Positions 9,924 to 17,711 are shown, counted from the first letter of the stretch. The stretch: DNA of 34,123 nucleotides from Pseudomonadota bacterium (GCA_021801705.1 JAJYXP010000030.1:1-34123), one strand, 5' to 3'. The notes: a model not told the origin generated them from the sequence alone. A program made the numbers and translations.

Positions 9924-9943
9924 AATGATGCATATACATCATT
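9924..9943. promoter_or_regulatory. Shared operator-like palindrome, copy A
   Basis: AATGATG-CATATA-CATCATT: 7-bp inverted arms with a 6-bp spacer in an AT-rich promoter-like stretch, about 210 bases before the second DsrE-like gene. A near-identical copy lies at 19849-19872; including flanks, 21 of 22 bases from 9922 to 9943 agree. AT-rich sequence behind it (9950-9975) could hold the promoter, but no box is clear. The stretch 9836-9993 has no gene. Confidence 0.65.
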
Positions 9944-9993
9944 CCATTCACTGATATCTATAGTAATACTTGGTACATGAACTATTCAGATAT

Positions 9994-10155
9994 ATGAGAA
10001 ACCTATGTTGCGGTGGGGGTGCCAGGATGAGCAGAGCGGTGCATGACATATTCTTGGCGATCCTCCGCCGCGGTGTGCGCCGGCCGCCATCGCACTGGTT
10101 CGATGGCCGGCAGGCGAGGGGTGTCTATGCCCGGTGTGGAGGGGGGCAGCGGTGA
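9994..10155 (+). CDS. Possible leader/small ORF coupled to the DsrE-like gene
   Basis: An open frame of 53 codons from ATG 9994 (MRNLCCGGGARMSRAV...). Its TGA (10153-10155) overlaps the GTG start of the next gene (10152), the pattern of translational coupling. An internal ATG at 10027 would give 42 residues. It has two adjacent Cys codons near the start, as does one possible leader frame behind the second operator copy (19941). There is no convincing Shine-Dalgarno and the arginine-rich composition could be chance in GC-rich DNA. Not recognised as a known family. Confidence 0.3.
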   Translation: MRNLCCGGGARMSRAVHDIFLAILRRGVRRPPSHWFDGRQARGVYARCGGGQR

Positions 10156-10454
10156 AGCTCGGGATCCTGGTCAATACCGCGAGACACCTGGACGACGTTG
10201 CCGGAATTACCCGGGCCGCCTTGGCCAAAAAACATCAGGTAATCATTTTCACCATGGACGAGGGCGCCAGGTTGCTGGAAAACCAGGTCTTTGTGTCGCT
10301 GGCCGGGCTTGAGGGTGTGACGCTGAGCATTTGCGATCACAGCGCCAAGATGCACGGGGTCAGCACTGTGGGCCTGCCGCCGAAGATCGTCTGTGGCAGC
10401 CAGTTGCACAACGCCATGATGAACCATAACGCCGACCGGGTGATCGTCCTGTAG
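10152..10454 (+). CDS. DsrE/DsrF-like family protein (putative sulfur relay)
   Basis: A 100-residue single-domain protein of DsrE-like alpha/beta pattern. It opens with KLGILVNTARHLDDVAGITRAAL and HQVIIFTMDEGARLL, then VTLSICDHSAKMHG with Cys61. It ends with CGSQLHNAMMNHNADRVIVL, Cys81 being the second cysteine. Cysteine at the end of the third strand, as at Cys61, is where DsrE-type proteins carry sulfane sulfur. The start is a GTG at 10152, with a purine-rich GGAGGGGGG tract 8-14 bases upstream; an in-frame GTG at 10134 lacks one. Expected to be cytoplasmic and to exchange sulfur with the TusA-type protein encoded at 13959. Confidence 0.78.
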   Translation: MKLGILVNTARHLDDVAGITRAALAKKHQVIIFTMDEGARLLENQVFVSLAGLEGVTLSICDHSAKMHGVSTVGLPPKIVCGSQLHNAMMNHNADRVIVL

Positions 10455-10501
10455 CAGGCGATTGCCGGCGCGCACGTGTGGATCGAAGAGGGGGATGGCC
10501 C

Positions 10502-10672
10502 GTGAATATACTTTATCTGTTAAATGACGGGGCGGACGCCTCATCCAATGAATGGATCGAGGCACTGGCCAGAGATCACCGGGTAGAGGTGATCGACCTC
10601 AGGAAAAAGGAAATTCCGTATGACGCGCTCGTGGACAGAATCTTTGCGAGCGACAAGGTCATTTCCTGGTGA
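10502..10672 (+). CDS. Short DsrH/TusB-like protein
   Basis: A 56-residue protein, MNILYLLNDGADASSN... ending FASDKVISW. The opening strand and the terminal DKVISW resemble DsrH/TusB, the third subunit type of DsrEFH complexes, but the protein is about half the usual length and has no cysteine. The GTG start at 10502 has GAGGGGG upstream. It follows the DsrE-like gene by 47 bases. Together with the genes at 9509 and 10152 it may make a DsrEFH-like complex; the low length leaves the family call uncertain. Confidence 0.6.
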   Translation: MNILYLLNDGADASSNEWIEALARDHRVEVIDLRKKEIPYDALVDRIFASDKVISW

Positions 10673-10720
10673 GGCGTGATGCCGGTGGATGGACGACAAC
10701 GTGCTGAGGCGAACTGAAGA

Positions 10721-12472
10721 GTGAACGGAACGGCACCCATTACTTTGCGCGATTCGCTTTCCCGTCGGCGGTGGACGTCCGGGGTGGAGGTCGCCCCCCT
10801 GGCACACGTTGCGGTCATGCTCCTGTCCCTGGCTGCGTTCCTCACGCTTTTCGTCTTCCGCGCGCAGGATGACAACCGGCTGACAAGCTGGCAGTGGGTG
10901 TTCGCCGACGCCGATGTGTTCAGGATCACACCCATCCTGGCCGTCGGGCTGCTACTGGCCTTTGCTTTGGCAAGAATTCCGTTTCCCCGGCGCCGCCCGG
11001 CGAGCGCGCTTTTTGTTTTATCCTTTGCCGTGGGCGCGCTGTCGTGGGCCGAACCCGAAGTCATCGTGGATGCCGCCAGATATTTCACGCAGGCCAAGCA
11101 TGTCGAACTCTACGGCGTCGGATATTTCCTCACCGAGTGGGGCGGGAAAATTACCGCATGGACGGACCTGCCGCTGGTGCCTTTGCTTTATGGCCTGATC
11201 TTCAGCCTGCTGGGTGAGAACCGGATATTTATCCAGGTCTTCACCACGCTGCTGTTCTCGGGCACCGTGGTGCTGACCTACCACATCGGCAAAACATTGT
11301 GGGACGAGGCCGCCGGGGTTTACGCCGGCGCGCTGCTGCTCGGGATGCCGTACCTGCTCGCGCAGGTGCCGCTCATGCTGGTGGATGTGCCCACGATGTT
11401 TTTCCTCACCCTGGCGGTCTTTATGACGATCCAGGCCCTTGAGCGCGGCGGGACCGGGCTTATGGCGCTGGCGGCAGTGGCGGTGGCGCTCGCCTTCTGG
11501 ACCAAGTATTCCGCCTGGCTGATGCTGAGCGTGCTTCCGGTTGTTTTTCTCGCGCGGCACCGGAACGGGCCGCGGTCCGTGCGGCTCCGCGCCGGCGCAC
11601 TGACTGCGGCCTCTGCGGTCCTGATCGGAACCGTCCTGTTGCCGAACATTGACGTCATCATGGGGCAGCTTGAGCTGCTGCAAAGCTATCAGGCGCCCGG
11701 CCTCAGGCGCTGGGAAGAGAGCTTCGTCTCGACCTTCCTGTTTCAAATTCATCCGTTTATTACCTGCGCGGCGCTGTTTTCCGCCTACGCCGCTTACAAG
11801 CGCCGGGATTCCAGGTACGCCATTATCCTGTGGCTGCCGCTGCTGCTGGTGCTGCTGGAGATCAAGCGTATCCGTTACCTGCTGCCGGTGTTCCCGATGC
11901 TGGCGCTGATGGCCTCCTACGGGCTGCGGGAGATCCGGAGCGGGGAAGTAAGGAAGTATGTCGTCCTGTGCATCGTCACCTCGTCCGTCGTGCTCATGGC
12001 CTTCGGGTTCCTGCCTTTTGCGCAGAAGGCGAGCGCCGTGAACCTGAAACAGGCCGGGGAGTATCTCGATTCCCTGGCGGCGGACAGGGCGGTAGTCATC
12101 GCCCTGCCGCAGCTCCATGCCCCTGTCAATCCGGCCGTCTCTGTGCCCATGCTGGATCTGTTCACCTCCAAGCGCCTGGTCTATCACCATGATTCGGTGC
12201 CGGCGCCGGCCGGGGAGGCGGCGAACAAGTCGCCCTTGCGGTTTACGTGGGAGTACCGGAACCCGGCATACTATGCCGCCGGGACGGACGGCCCGGGGGA
12301 TACCGCCGTGGTGGTGATCGCCAGCGACCCCGCCCAACCCCTGCCGGCTTCCGCCGGTCAGCGGCTGCAGGGTTATCGCCTGTCACGGGAGTTCATCGAT
12401 CCGGAAAACGTTTTCGGATACAGAACGATCGTGAAAGTGTACTTGCCGGTGCGGGAGGCGCCACAAGTATGA
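10721..12472 (+). CDS. GT39/ArnT-like integral membrane glycosyltransferase
   Basis: A 583-residue polytopic membrane protein. It has an N-terminal membrane segment (about 27-46), roughly ten more hydrophobic helices to about residue 430, and a C-terminal soluble part (about 430-583), probably periplasmic. The layout and the acidic residues in the first loop (EPEVIVDAARYF, 111-122) are those of the PMT/ArnT clan, which moves sugars from polyprenyl phosphate to protein or lipid on the outer face of the membrane. LEIKRIRYLLPVFPMLALMASYGL near residue 385 is the typical RY(L)LP motif of this clan. GTG start at 10721. It lies between sulfur-relay genes and a sulfur transporter, an odd pairing. 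The acceptor is unknown. Confidence 0.8.
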   Translation: MNGTAPITLRDSLSRRRWTSGVEVAPLAHVAVMLLSLAAFLTLFVFRAQDDNRLTSWQWVFADADVFRITPILAVGLLLAFALARIPFPRRRPASALFVLSFAVGALSWAEPEVIVDAARYFTQAKHVELYGVGYFLTEWGGKITAWTDLPLVPLLYGLIFSLLGENRIFIQVFTTLLFSGTVVLTYHIGKTLWDEAAGVYAGALLLGMPYLLAQVPLMLVDVPTMFFLTLAVFMTIQALERGGTGLMALAAVAVALAFWTKYSAWLMLSVLPVVFLARHRNGPRSVRLRAGALTAASAVLIGTVLLPNIDVIMGQLELLQSYQAPGLRRWEESFVSTFLFQIHPFITCAALFSAYAAYKRRDSRYAIILWLPLLLVLLEIKRIRYLLPVFPMLALMASYGLREIRSGEVRKYVVLCIVTSSVVLMAFGFLPFAQKASAVNLKQAGEYLDSLAADRAVVIALPQLHAPVNPAVSVPMLDLFTSKRLVYHHDSVPAPAGEAANKSPLRFTWEYRNPAYYAAGTDGPGDTAVVVIASDPAQPLPASAGQRLQGYRLSREFIDPENVFGYRTIVKVYLPVREAPQV

Positions 12473-12500
12473 ACATAAGTATAAACAATTCAGGAGATAG

Positions 12501-13931
12501 ATGATGGAAGGTGTCGAGAAACGAAATCAAGTGTGGGTCTTCGTCATCATCGGTTTTTTGTCGTTGCTGACGATGGTTACCTACTCGATGCACGAGTATT
12601 ACATCTATCTTGCGGCCTATCTGTGGTTCGGTTTCGTCTACGGCATGTGTCTGCAGTACGGCCGGTTCTGCTTCTCCTCGGCCTTCCGCGACCTGTTTGC
12701 CGTGGGCGTGCCACGCATGGCGGTGGGCATCATGATCGCCATGGTGCTGTTCGGCACGGTATCGGCCTTCGTCACGGCCACCGGCAATAGCACCTTCCAT
12801 CCCGCGCCCTACGGCATCCACTCGGTGATCGCCGGTTTCGTCTTCGGGGTGGGCATGGTACTCACCGGAGGCTGTGCCTCGGGTTCGCTGTACAAGGCTG
12901 GCGAGGGCAACGCGACAGCCCTGCTGGTGATACTCTCGATCAGCGTGTCGCAGGCGATCTTTGCGGACATCGGCGGATGGGCCAACAACCTGGTGCCGTA
13001 CTCCTGGCACCTGTCGGCGGTGTCCAAGGGGCTGCCGGCGGCGATAAACGCCAGCGACGGCTGGATGGACCAGTATCTCGCCGGCTACGTGTGGGATCAG
13101 CCGGTGTTGCTGTTCAGCCAGTGGCTCGGGATCCGCGATCCATTTCTTGCGGCCTACGTGGGCGACGTGCTGGTGGGCGTCGTCGTGCCCGCGACGGTGG
13201 TGCTGATCGCGGTCTACCTGATCTGGTACCGTAAAGGGTATCTGCGCAAGCGCGCGGAGGCGCATCTGCCTACCGCGGGACTGGGGGTGGAGCTCGCGGG
13301 CTACTGGAGCATGATCACAGCCTCCAAGCGCACGGCGATCGCGGGCCTCGTGCTCGGCATTGCTGCCGGACTGCACATGTATGTGATGAAGGGGATGCAG
13401 CTCAAATTCGGCGCGAGCAATTTCGGTACGCTGATGAAGGAAATGGGCATCACCTCCGGGCTCTCCGCCAAGGGTACGGTATTCGACCCCGGCTACTGGT
13501 ATGTCACCACCCAGGAGGCGCAGTGGGTGGGGTGGGTGTTCAACAAGCTCGGCGCGGACAACATGGACAACATCTACTTCGGCCTCGAGAACGGCCTTCC
13601 CAACCCGCTCATCAACCCGGCCGATTGGATGTCGCTCGCCCTCATCGGCGGTGCCGCGGTGATGGCGCTGCTGAGCAACGAGTTCAAGTGGAAGGGCACG
13701 ACCCGGGAACTCGCCATGTGGGCCATCATCGGCGGCACCTTGATGGGCATCGGCGCCCGGCTCGGCTTGGGATGCAACGTGGGCGCGTTCTTCGTCCGGG
13801 TGTCCCAGGGCGACGTCTCGGGATGGTTGTTCGGGCTCGGCATGGTCGGCGGCGCCTATGTCGGCGTTAAATTTTTCAACTGGTGGACCGAAAGAAAACT
13901 GGCCAGGGAAATGGCCGCCTGCGGACTGTAA
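12501..13931 (+). CDS. YeeE/YedE-family sulfur-compound transporter
   Basis: A 476-residue inner-membrane protein with about nine to twelve hydrophobic helices, related to the TsuA (YeeE) thiosulfate importer. The conserved cysteine motifs are present: GRFCFSSAFRD (Cys57), TGGCASGSLYKAGEG (Cys125) and GLGCNVGAFF (Cys425). In TsuA such cysteines pass thiosulfate by transient S-H contacts. The longer length and internal repeat fit the two-halves YedE type. An AGGAG (12492-12496) lies four bases before the first ATG and seven before the second (12504), so the second ATG may be the true start. It is followed 27 bases later by a TusA-type gene, the usual partner of this family, so the imported ligand is probably thiosulfate or a related sulfur compound; selenium compounds are an alternative. 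Confidence 0.92.
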   Translation: MMEGVEKRNQVWVFVIIGFLSLLTMVTYSMHEYYIYLAAYLWFGFVYGMCLQYGRFCFSSAFRDLFAVGVPRMAVGIMIAMVLFGTVSAFVTATGNSTFHPAPYGIHSVIAGFVFGVGMVLTGGCASGSLYKAGEGNATALLVILSISVSQAIFADIGGWANNLVPYSWHLSAVSKGLPAAINASDGWMDQYLAGYVWDQPVLLFSQWLGIRDPFLAAYVGDVLVGVVVPATVVLIAVYLIWYRKGYLRKRAEAHLPTAGLGVELAGYWSMITASKRTAIAGLVLGIAAGLHMYVMKGMQLKFGASNFGTLMKEMGITSGLSAKGTVFDPGYWYVTTQEAQWVGWVFNKLGADNMDNIYFGLENGLPNPLINPADWMSLALIGGAAVMALLSNEFKWKGTTRELAMWAIIGGTLMGIGARLGLGCNVGAFFVRVSQGDVSGWLFGLGMVGGAYVGVKFFNWWTERKLAREMAACGL

Positions 13932-13958
13932 TGCGTGATAACAGGAGGGGTGTAAGCG

Positions 13959-14210
13959 ATGAAATTCGACAAGAAGAGTGAAGGCGTATACGTGCTGGAC
14001 GTCTGCGGGTATGTCTGCCCCCATCCCCAGCTCTACACCAAGAAGGCGCTGGAGAAAATTCAGGCGGGGGAAACGCTGGAACTGGTGTTCGACAATCCCT
14101 CCTCCGGAGAATCCATCGCCGCCATGTGCGAAAGCACGGGGAACGAGGTTGTCGACAAAGCCGGCCAAGGCGGCAAATATATCTGGAAGATCAAAAAAGC
14201 GGCGGCCTGA
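13959..14210 (+). CDS. TusA-family sulfur carrier protein
   Basis: An 83-residue small cytoplasmic sulfur carrier. The family motif CPxP appears as CPHP with Cys20 as the persulfide-bearing residue, preceded by Cys16 (VCGYVCPHP). A further Cys lies in AAMCES. Length and beta-alpha pattern fit TusA/SirA-like proteins. Shine-Dalgarno AGGAGG is ten bases before the ATG. It sits directly behind the YeeE/YedE transporter, a pairing known from many genomes, and should accept sulfur from it or pass it to the DsrE-like proteins upstream. Confidence 0.93.
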   Translation: MKFDKKSEGVYVLDVCGYVCPHPQLYTKKALEKIQAGETLELVFDNPSSGESIAAMCESTGNEVVDKAGQGGKYIWKIKKAAA

Positions 14211-14222
14211 GGAGAAGACCCT

Positions 14223-14381
14223 ATGAACAAGACGAGCCTTTGGATGGTCGTTATCGTCGCCACGGCCTGGATCGGGTTTCTGACCGGCTACGCCGTGTCG
14301 TCCCATAGCGGCGGCGCCAAGCCAGCCGCCGAGGGGGCGCCCGCAGCGGAAAGCGCGGGCGCGGGCGGGTACGGAAAATGA
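14223..14381 (+). CDS. Small single-pass membrane protein
   Basis: A 52-residue protein starting 12 bases behind the TusA-type stop, with GGAG at suitable distance. Residues 5-25 form one hydrophobic membrane helix (SLWMVVIVATAWIGFLTGYAV). The rest is Ser/Gly/Ala/Pro-rich and low in complexity (SSHSGGAKPAAEG...). The short Lys-bearing N-terminus suggests an N-in, C-out orientation, with the tail in the periplasm. It is not a known family to me. The tight spacing suggests cotranscription with the transporter, for which it may be an accessory subunit. Confidence 0.65.
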   Translation: MNKTSLWMVVIVATAWIGFLTGYAVSSHSGGAKPAAEGAPAAESAGAGGYGK

Positions 14382-14432
14382 GCATGCCGGCGTGAACGGC
14401 GTCCGGGCTGGGCGGTGGAACGGCGGATGCCT

Positions 14433-14577
14433 CTAGTAGTCAGTCATATTGAAACCGGTGGACAATCTCGTCATTCCGGCGAAAGCCGGAATCCAGAAAA
14501 ATCAACAACCTGGACACCGGCTTTCGCCGGTGTGACGGTTCAACTCATCCATGCTTTTCACCGTGACTGACTACTAG
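14433..14577. mobile_element. Small palindromic element with 14-bp terminal inverted repeats and two REP-like hairpins
   Basis: Terminal repeats CTAGTAGTCAGTCA (14433-14446) and TGACTGACTACTAG (14564-14577) enclose about 117 bp. Inside are two hairpins in opposite orientation: ATTCCGGC-gaaa-GCCGGAAT (14473-14492) and ACACCGGC-tttc-GCCGGTGT (14514-14533). The second is the inverse of the first with paired changes that keep the stem. No coding frame. It fits a non-autonomous REP-type or MITE-like element. The bases 14382-14432 before it show nothing. Confidence 0.8.
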
Positions 14578-14779
14578 GAGCCTGTCGGACTTGAAGAATC
14601 GAAGCGAAGTGGGTCAAGCAGGCAAGCCGCGTAGCGGATGCTCGCAAAATGCGGCTGGGCGAGGACAGATTTTGCCGGTTTTGCAGGTCAATAGTCATTC
14701 TATTGACCAAGAAAGCGGTGAAATATGGACCGCCCAGGCGGATTTGCAGCCGATTTCCTTTAAGTCCGACAGGCTCCTA
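14575..14779. mobile_element. MITE-like element with 18-bp perfect terminal inverted repeats
   Basis: TAGGAGCCTGTCGGACTT (14575-14592) is perfectly inverted at 14762-14779. If the outer TA on each side is the target duplication, the terminal repeat is 16 bp and the element 201 bp. It abuts, and shares its TA with, the end of the element at 14433-14577, so it probably inserted into that end. Inside is a further hairpin around 14689-14706 (GGTCAATAG ... CTATTGACC). There is no transposase, so it must be moved by a related IS elsewhere. It ends only 14 bases before the FAD oxidoreductase start. Confidence 0.82.
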
Positions 14780-14793
14780 GGCCGCACGGGGGC

Positions 14794-16197
14794 GTGTCCG
14801 TGAAGTCCGGAACCGATTGCCTCATCTTGGGCGGCGGGCTCGCCGGTCTGGCGGCCGGCCGGGCGCTCACGCAAGCCGGCCGCCGCGTGCAGGTGCTGGA
14901 AAGCGGGGATGCCGTCGGCGGGCTTGCGCGCACCGTGGCGCACGACGGTTTCCGGTTCGATCTCGGCGGCCATCGCTTCTTCACCCGCGACACGCACGTC
15001 GAGCGCTTCGTGCGCGAGCTGCTCGGTGACGAGCTCGTCACGGTGCCGCGCACCAGCCGGATCTATCTGCGCGGCAAATGGATCGAGTATCCGCTGCGGC
15101 CCATGAACGCGCTGTTTGGGCTCGGCCTCCGCGCCAGCGCGGAGACTCTGCTTGGGTATGGCTCGGCGAGGGTTGCGCGGCGGATGCTGCCTGTGCCGCT
15201 GGTGTCGCTGGAAGACTGGGTTGTGGCCCACTTCGGGCGGCCGTTGTTCGAACTTTATTTCCGGGATTACAGCGAGAAGGTCTGGGGCATCGGCTGTCGT
15301 GACATCAGCGCCGAGTGGATGGCGCAGCGCGTCCAGGGACTGTCCCTGGGCGCCGCCATTCAGCGTGCGTTTCTGAAGCGCGGCCCTGCGCTGCCGACGC
15401 TCGTGGACCGGTTTCTGTACCCGCGGCTCGGGATCGGCCGCATCGCCGGGCGGTTGCGCGAGGAGATAGAGCAATCGAGCCCGATTGCCACCGGCACCCA
15501 GGTGGTGCGCATACACCACGACGGACGGCGCATTGAGGGCGTCACCGTACGGCAGGGGGACCGGGTGCACGACCTTCCGGGCGGGGCGTTTCTGTCCACA
15601 ATCCCGCTTACCCAGGTTATGCAGGCGCTAACCCCGCATGCACCGGCCCATGTGCGCGCGGCTGCGGCGCAGTTGCGCTACAGGGATCTCGTCATCGTGA
15701 CGGTGATGCTTGACCGCGACCGGGCGACCGACCAGACCTGGATCTACTTTCCCGGCAAGGACATTCCCTTCGGGCGGCTGCACGAGCCGACCAACTGGAG
15801 CGCCGCGATGGCGCCGCCGGGGCGCACGCTCCTGGTGACCGAACGCTTCTGTTTTCGCGGCGACGCCACGTGGAACGCATCCGATGCCGAATTGATTGAA
15901 ACGACCGTGCATCATCTCGAAAAACTTGGGTTCATCCGCCGGCACGAGGCGCGTGACGGCATGGTCGTGAGAATTCCCGCGGCCTATCCGCTGTTCGATG
16001 TGGGTTACCAGGAACGCAGCCAGATCCTCTGCGATTACCTGGAGCGGTTCGAGAACCTGCGGGTCGCGGGCCGCGGCGGGCTGTTCCGCTACTACAACAT
16101 GGATCAGGCCATCGCCTCCGGGCTCGCGGCGGCGGAAGCGCTGCTGGGGCGTGACACGGAGATGCGCGCCACCGTCGCGGCGGGGGCCGTGCCGTGA
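14794..16197 (+). CDS. FAD-dependent amine oxidase/protoporphyrinogen-oxidase-like protein
   Basis: A 467-residue flavoprotein with an N-terminal dinucleotide-binding motif, LILGGGLAGLAAGRAL (GxGxxG at 13-18). The second conserved block GGLARTVAHDGFRFDLGGHRFF is typical of the amine oxidase/UDP-galactopyranose mutase-like superfamily. The C-terminal FAD block appears as LRVAGRGGLFRYYNMDQAIASGLAAAEALL. Relatives are often encoded beside polysaccharide or lipid glycosylation genes. Start: GTG at 14794, just behind a MITE, with GGGGG upstream; a second GTG is two codons on. Its stop overlaps the radical SAM gene start by four bases (GTGA). The substrate is unknown; a role in sugar or lipid modification is inferred from neighbours. 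Confidence 0.85.
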   Translation: MSVKSGTDCLILGGGLAGLAAGRALTQAGRRVQVLESGDAVGGLARTVAHDGFRFDLGGHRFFTRDTHVERFVRELLGDELVTVPRTSRIYLRGKWIEYPLRPMNALFGLGLRASAETLLGYGSARVARRMLPVPLVSLEDWVVAHFGRPLFELYFRDYSEKVWGIGCRDISAEWMAQRVQGLSLGAAIQRAFLKRGPALPTLVDRFLYPRLGIGRIAGRLREEIEQSSPIATGTQVVRIHHDGRRIEGVTVRQGDRVHDLPGGAFLSTIPLTQVMQALTPHAPAHVRAAAAQLRYRDLVIVTVMLDRDRATDQTWIYFPGKDIPFGRLHEPTNWSAAMAPPGRTLLVTERFCFRGDATWNASDAELIETTVHHLEKLGFIRRHEARDGMVVRIPAAYPLFDVGYQERSQILCDYLERFENLRVAGRGGLFRYYNMDQAIASGLAAAEALLGRDTEMRATVAAGAVP

Positions 16198-17711
16198 GGT
16201 GCGCGCTTATCATTCCCGCCTGGGTGCCGCAGGAGTTGTTTCCGCGCCAGACGGCGGGCTCGCAGATCAATTACTGGCAGCCGCTCGGCATGCTCTACAT
16301 CGCGGCGGCGCTGCTCAAGGCGGGGCACGAAGTGCGCTTCTTCAACGGCGCGTTCCTCACGCAGGAGGAAATCATGCTGCGCGTCGGCGAGTTCGATCCG
16401 CGTTTCGCCGGCATCTACTCGACGACCTTCGGCTGGAACAAGGCGGTGCAGACCGCCGAGGCCCTGAAGCGGCTGAACCCGGAGATATTTACCTGTGCCG
16501 GCGGCCCGTATCCGATCGCGATGCAGGAGCAGTGCCTGCACGACTGCGCGCACTTCGATGCGGTGGGTACCGGCGAGGGGGAGCTTACCGTTCCCGATAT
16601 GATCGAGCGGCTGGAGTCGGGCGGGAGCCTCGACGGCGTGCCCGGGGTGGCGTTCCGGCGGGGCGCCGGGATCGTCAAGAACCCGCCGCGCCCGCTCATC
16701 GAGGATCTGGACTCGCTGCCATTCCCTGCGCGCGAATTGCTGGGCGAGGCGGACCGCTATCTGCCGCCGCCCGGCACCTACCGGCGCAAGCCGGTTACGG
16801 TGATGCTGACCGCCCGCGGCTGCAACCGTAAGTGCCTGTTCTGCTTCCAGATCGACAGGCGCAGGCGCGCAGGCGTGCGCGGCATCCGTTTCCGCTCGAT
16901 CGAGAACGTGCTGGCCGAGATCGAGCACTGTCTCGCGCTCGGCTACCGTGAGATCAAGTTCTTGGACGACACGCTCGCAGCCGATTACGACCGCGCGCTG
17001 CGGCTTGCCAAGGAAATAAAGGCGCGCGGGCTTGACTTCACCTGGTTTGCCTCGGTCTGTGTGAACCAGGTGGACGAACCGCTGCTGCAAGCGTTCAAGG
17101 AGGCGGGCTGCTGGGCCATCCTGCTCGGCGCCGAAAGTGGTGCGCAGAAGAACCTCAATGCCCTGCGCAAAGGCTCGACCATCGATCACACCCGCGAGGC
17201 GGTGCGGGCAGCCAAGGCGGCCGGACTGCGGGTCAGTATGTCGTTCCTGTTCGGGATTCCGGGCGAGACCTACGAGGACGGCCTGAAGACCATCGAGTTC
17301 GCAATCGCGCTCGATCCCGATCTTGCGAACTTTCACGCCGTCGCACCGTTCCCCGGAACCGATCTCTACGAAAATCACGCGAAGTACGGCACGATCTCCC
17401 CGGACCTCAGGGACTATACCTACCAGGGCGCGGCGTTCGTGCCCTACACGATGACGCGCGAGCAGATTCACGATCTGCGCCAGCTCGCCTTCCGGCGGTT
17501 TTACTCGCGGCCGGGGTTTCTCCTGCGCCAACTGCTCCGGCTGCGCAACCTCAACGATCTCCGCGCCGCCCTGGCCGGCGTCAAGAGCCTGTTTTGGCTT
17601 TGGGCCCGGAACGGGTTGTTCGGCCGCAAGGCAGGCGCCGCCGCGCTTGCCGGCCGGCTACAATCGCAAGTACTCTCTGGCGAGCGCGGGATACATTCTC
17701 GGGTTGAATAG
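16194..17711 (+). CDS. B12-binding-domain radical SAM protein
   Basis: A 505-residue protein with an N-terminal cobalamin-binding-like domain (about 1-140; LGMLYIAAALLKAGHEVRFFNG, later TCAGGPYPI). The radical SAM core starts near residue 200 with CNRKCLFC, giving Cys210, Cys214 and Cys217 for the 4Fe-4S cluster (CX3CX2C). LLGAESGAQKNLNALRKG and FLFGIPGETYEDGLKTIEFA are core motifs of the BchE/HpnJ-like group. The classical DxHxxG cobalamin histidine motif is not seen, as in many relatives. It may methylate or rearrange an unreactive carbon, perhaps of a lipid or natural product. GTG start overlaps the flavoprotein stop. The last 54 bases overlap the 3' end of the convergent radical SAM gene. 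Confidence 0.9.
   Translation: MRCALIIPAWVPQELFPRQTAGSQINYWQPLGMLYIAAALLKAGHEVRFFNGAFLTQEEIMLRVGEFDPRFAGIYSTTFGWNKAVQTAEALKRLNPEIFTCAGGPYPIAMQEQCLHDCAHFDAVGTGEGELTVPDMIERLESGGSLDGVPGVAFRRGAGIVKNPPRPLIEDLDSLPFPARELLGEADRYLPPPGTYRRKPVTVMLTARGCNRKCLFCFQIDRRRRAGVRGIRFRSIENVLAEIEHCLALGYREIKFLDDTLAADYDRALRLAKEIKARGLDFTWFASVCVNQVDEPLLQAFKEAGCWAILLGAESGAQKNLNALRKGSTIDHTREAVRAAKAAGLRVSMSFLFGIPGETYEDGLKTIEFAIALDPDLANFHAVAPFPGTDLYENHAKYGTISPDLRDYTYQGAAFVPYTMTREQIHDLRQLAFRRFYSRPGFLLRQLLRLRNLNDLRAALAGVKSLFWLWARNGLFGRKAGAAALAGRLQSQVLSGERGIHSRVE

Noticed and set aside
12393-14306. Long antisense open frame (637 codons) opposite the YeeE/YedE and TusA genes
   Set aside because: It mirrors well-recognised genes in GC-rich DNA, is His/Arg/Gly-rich, and matches no family I know.
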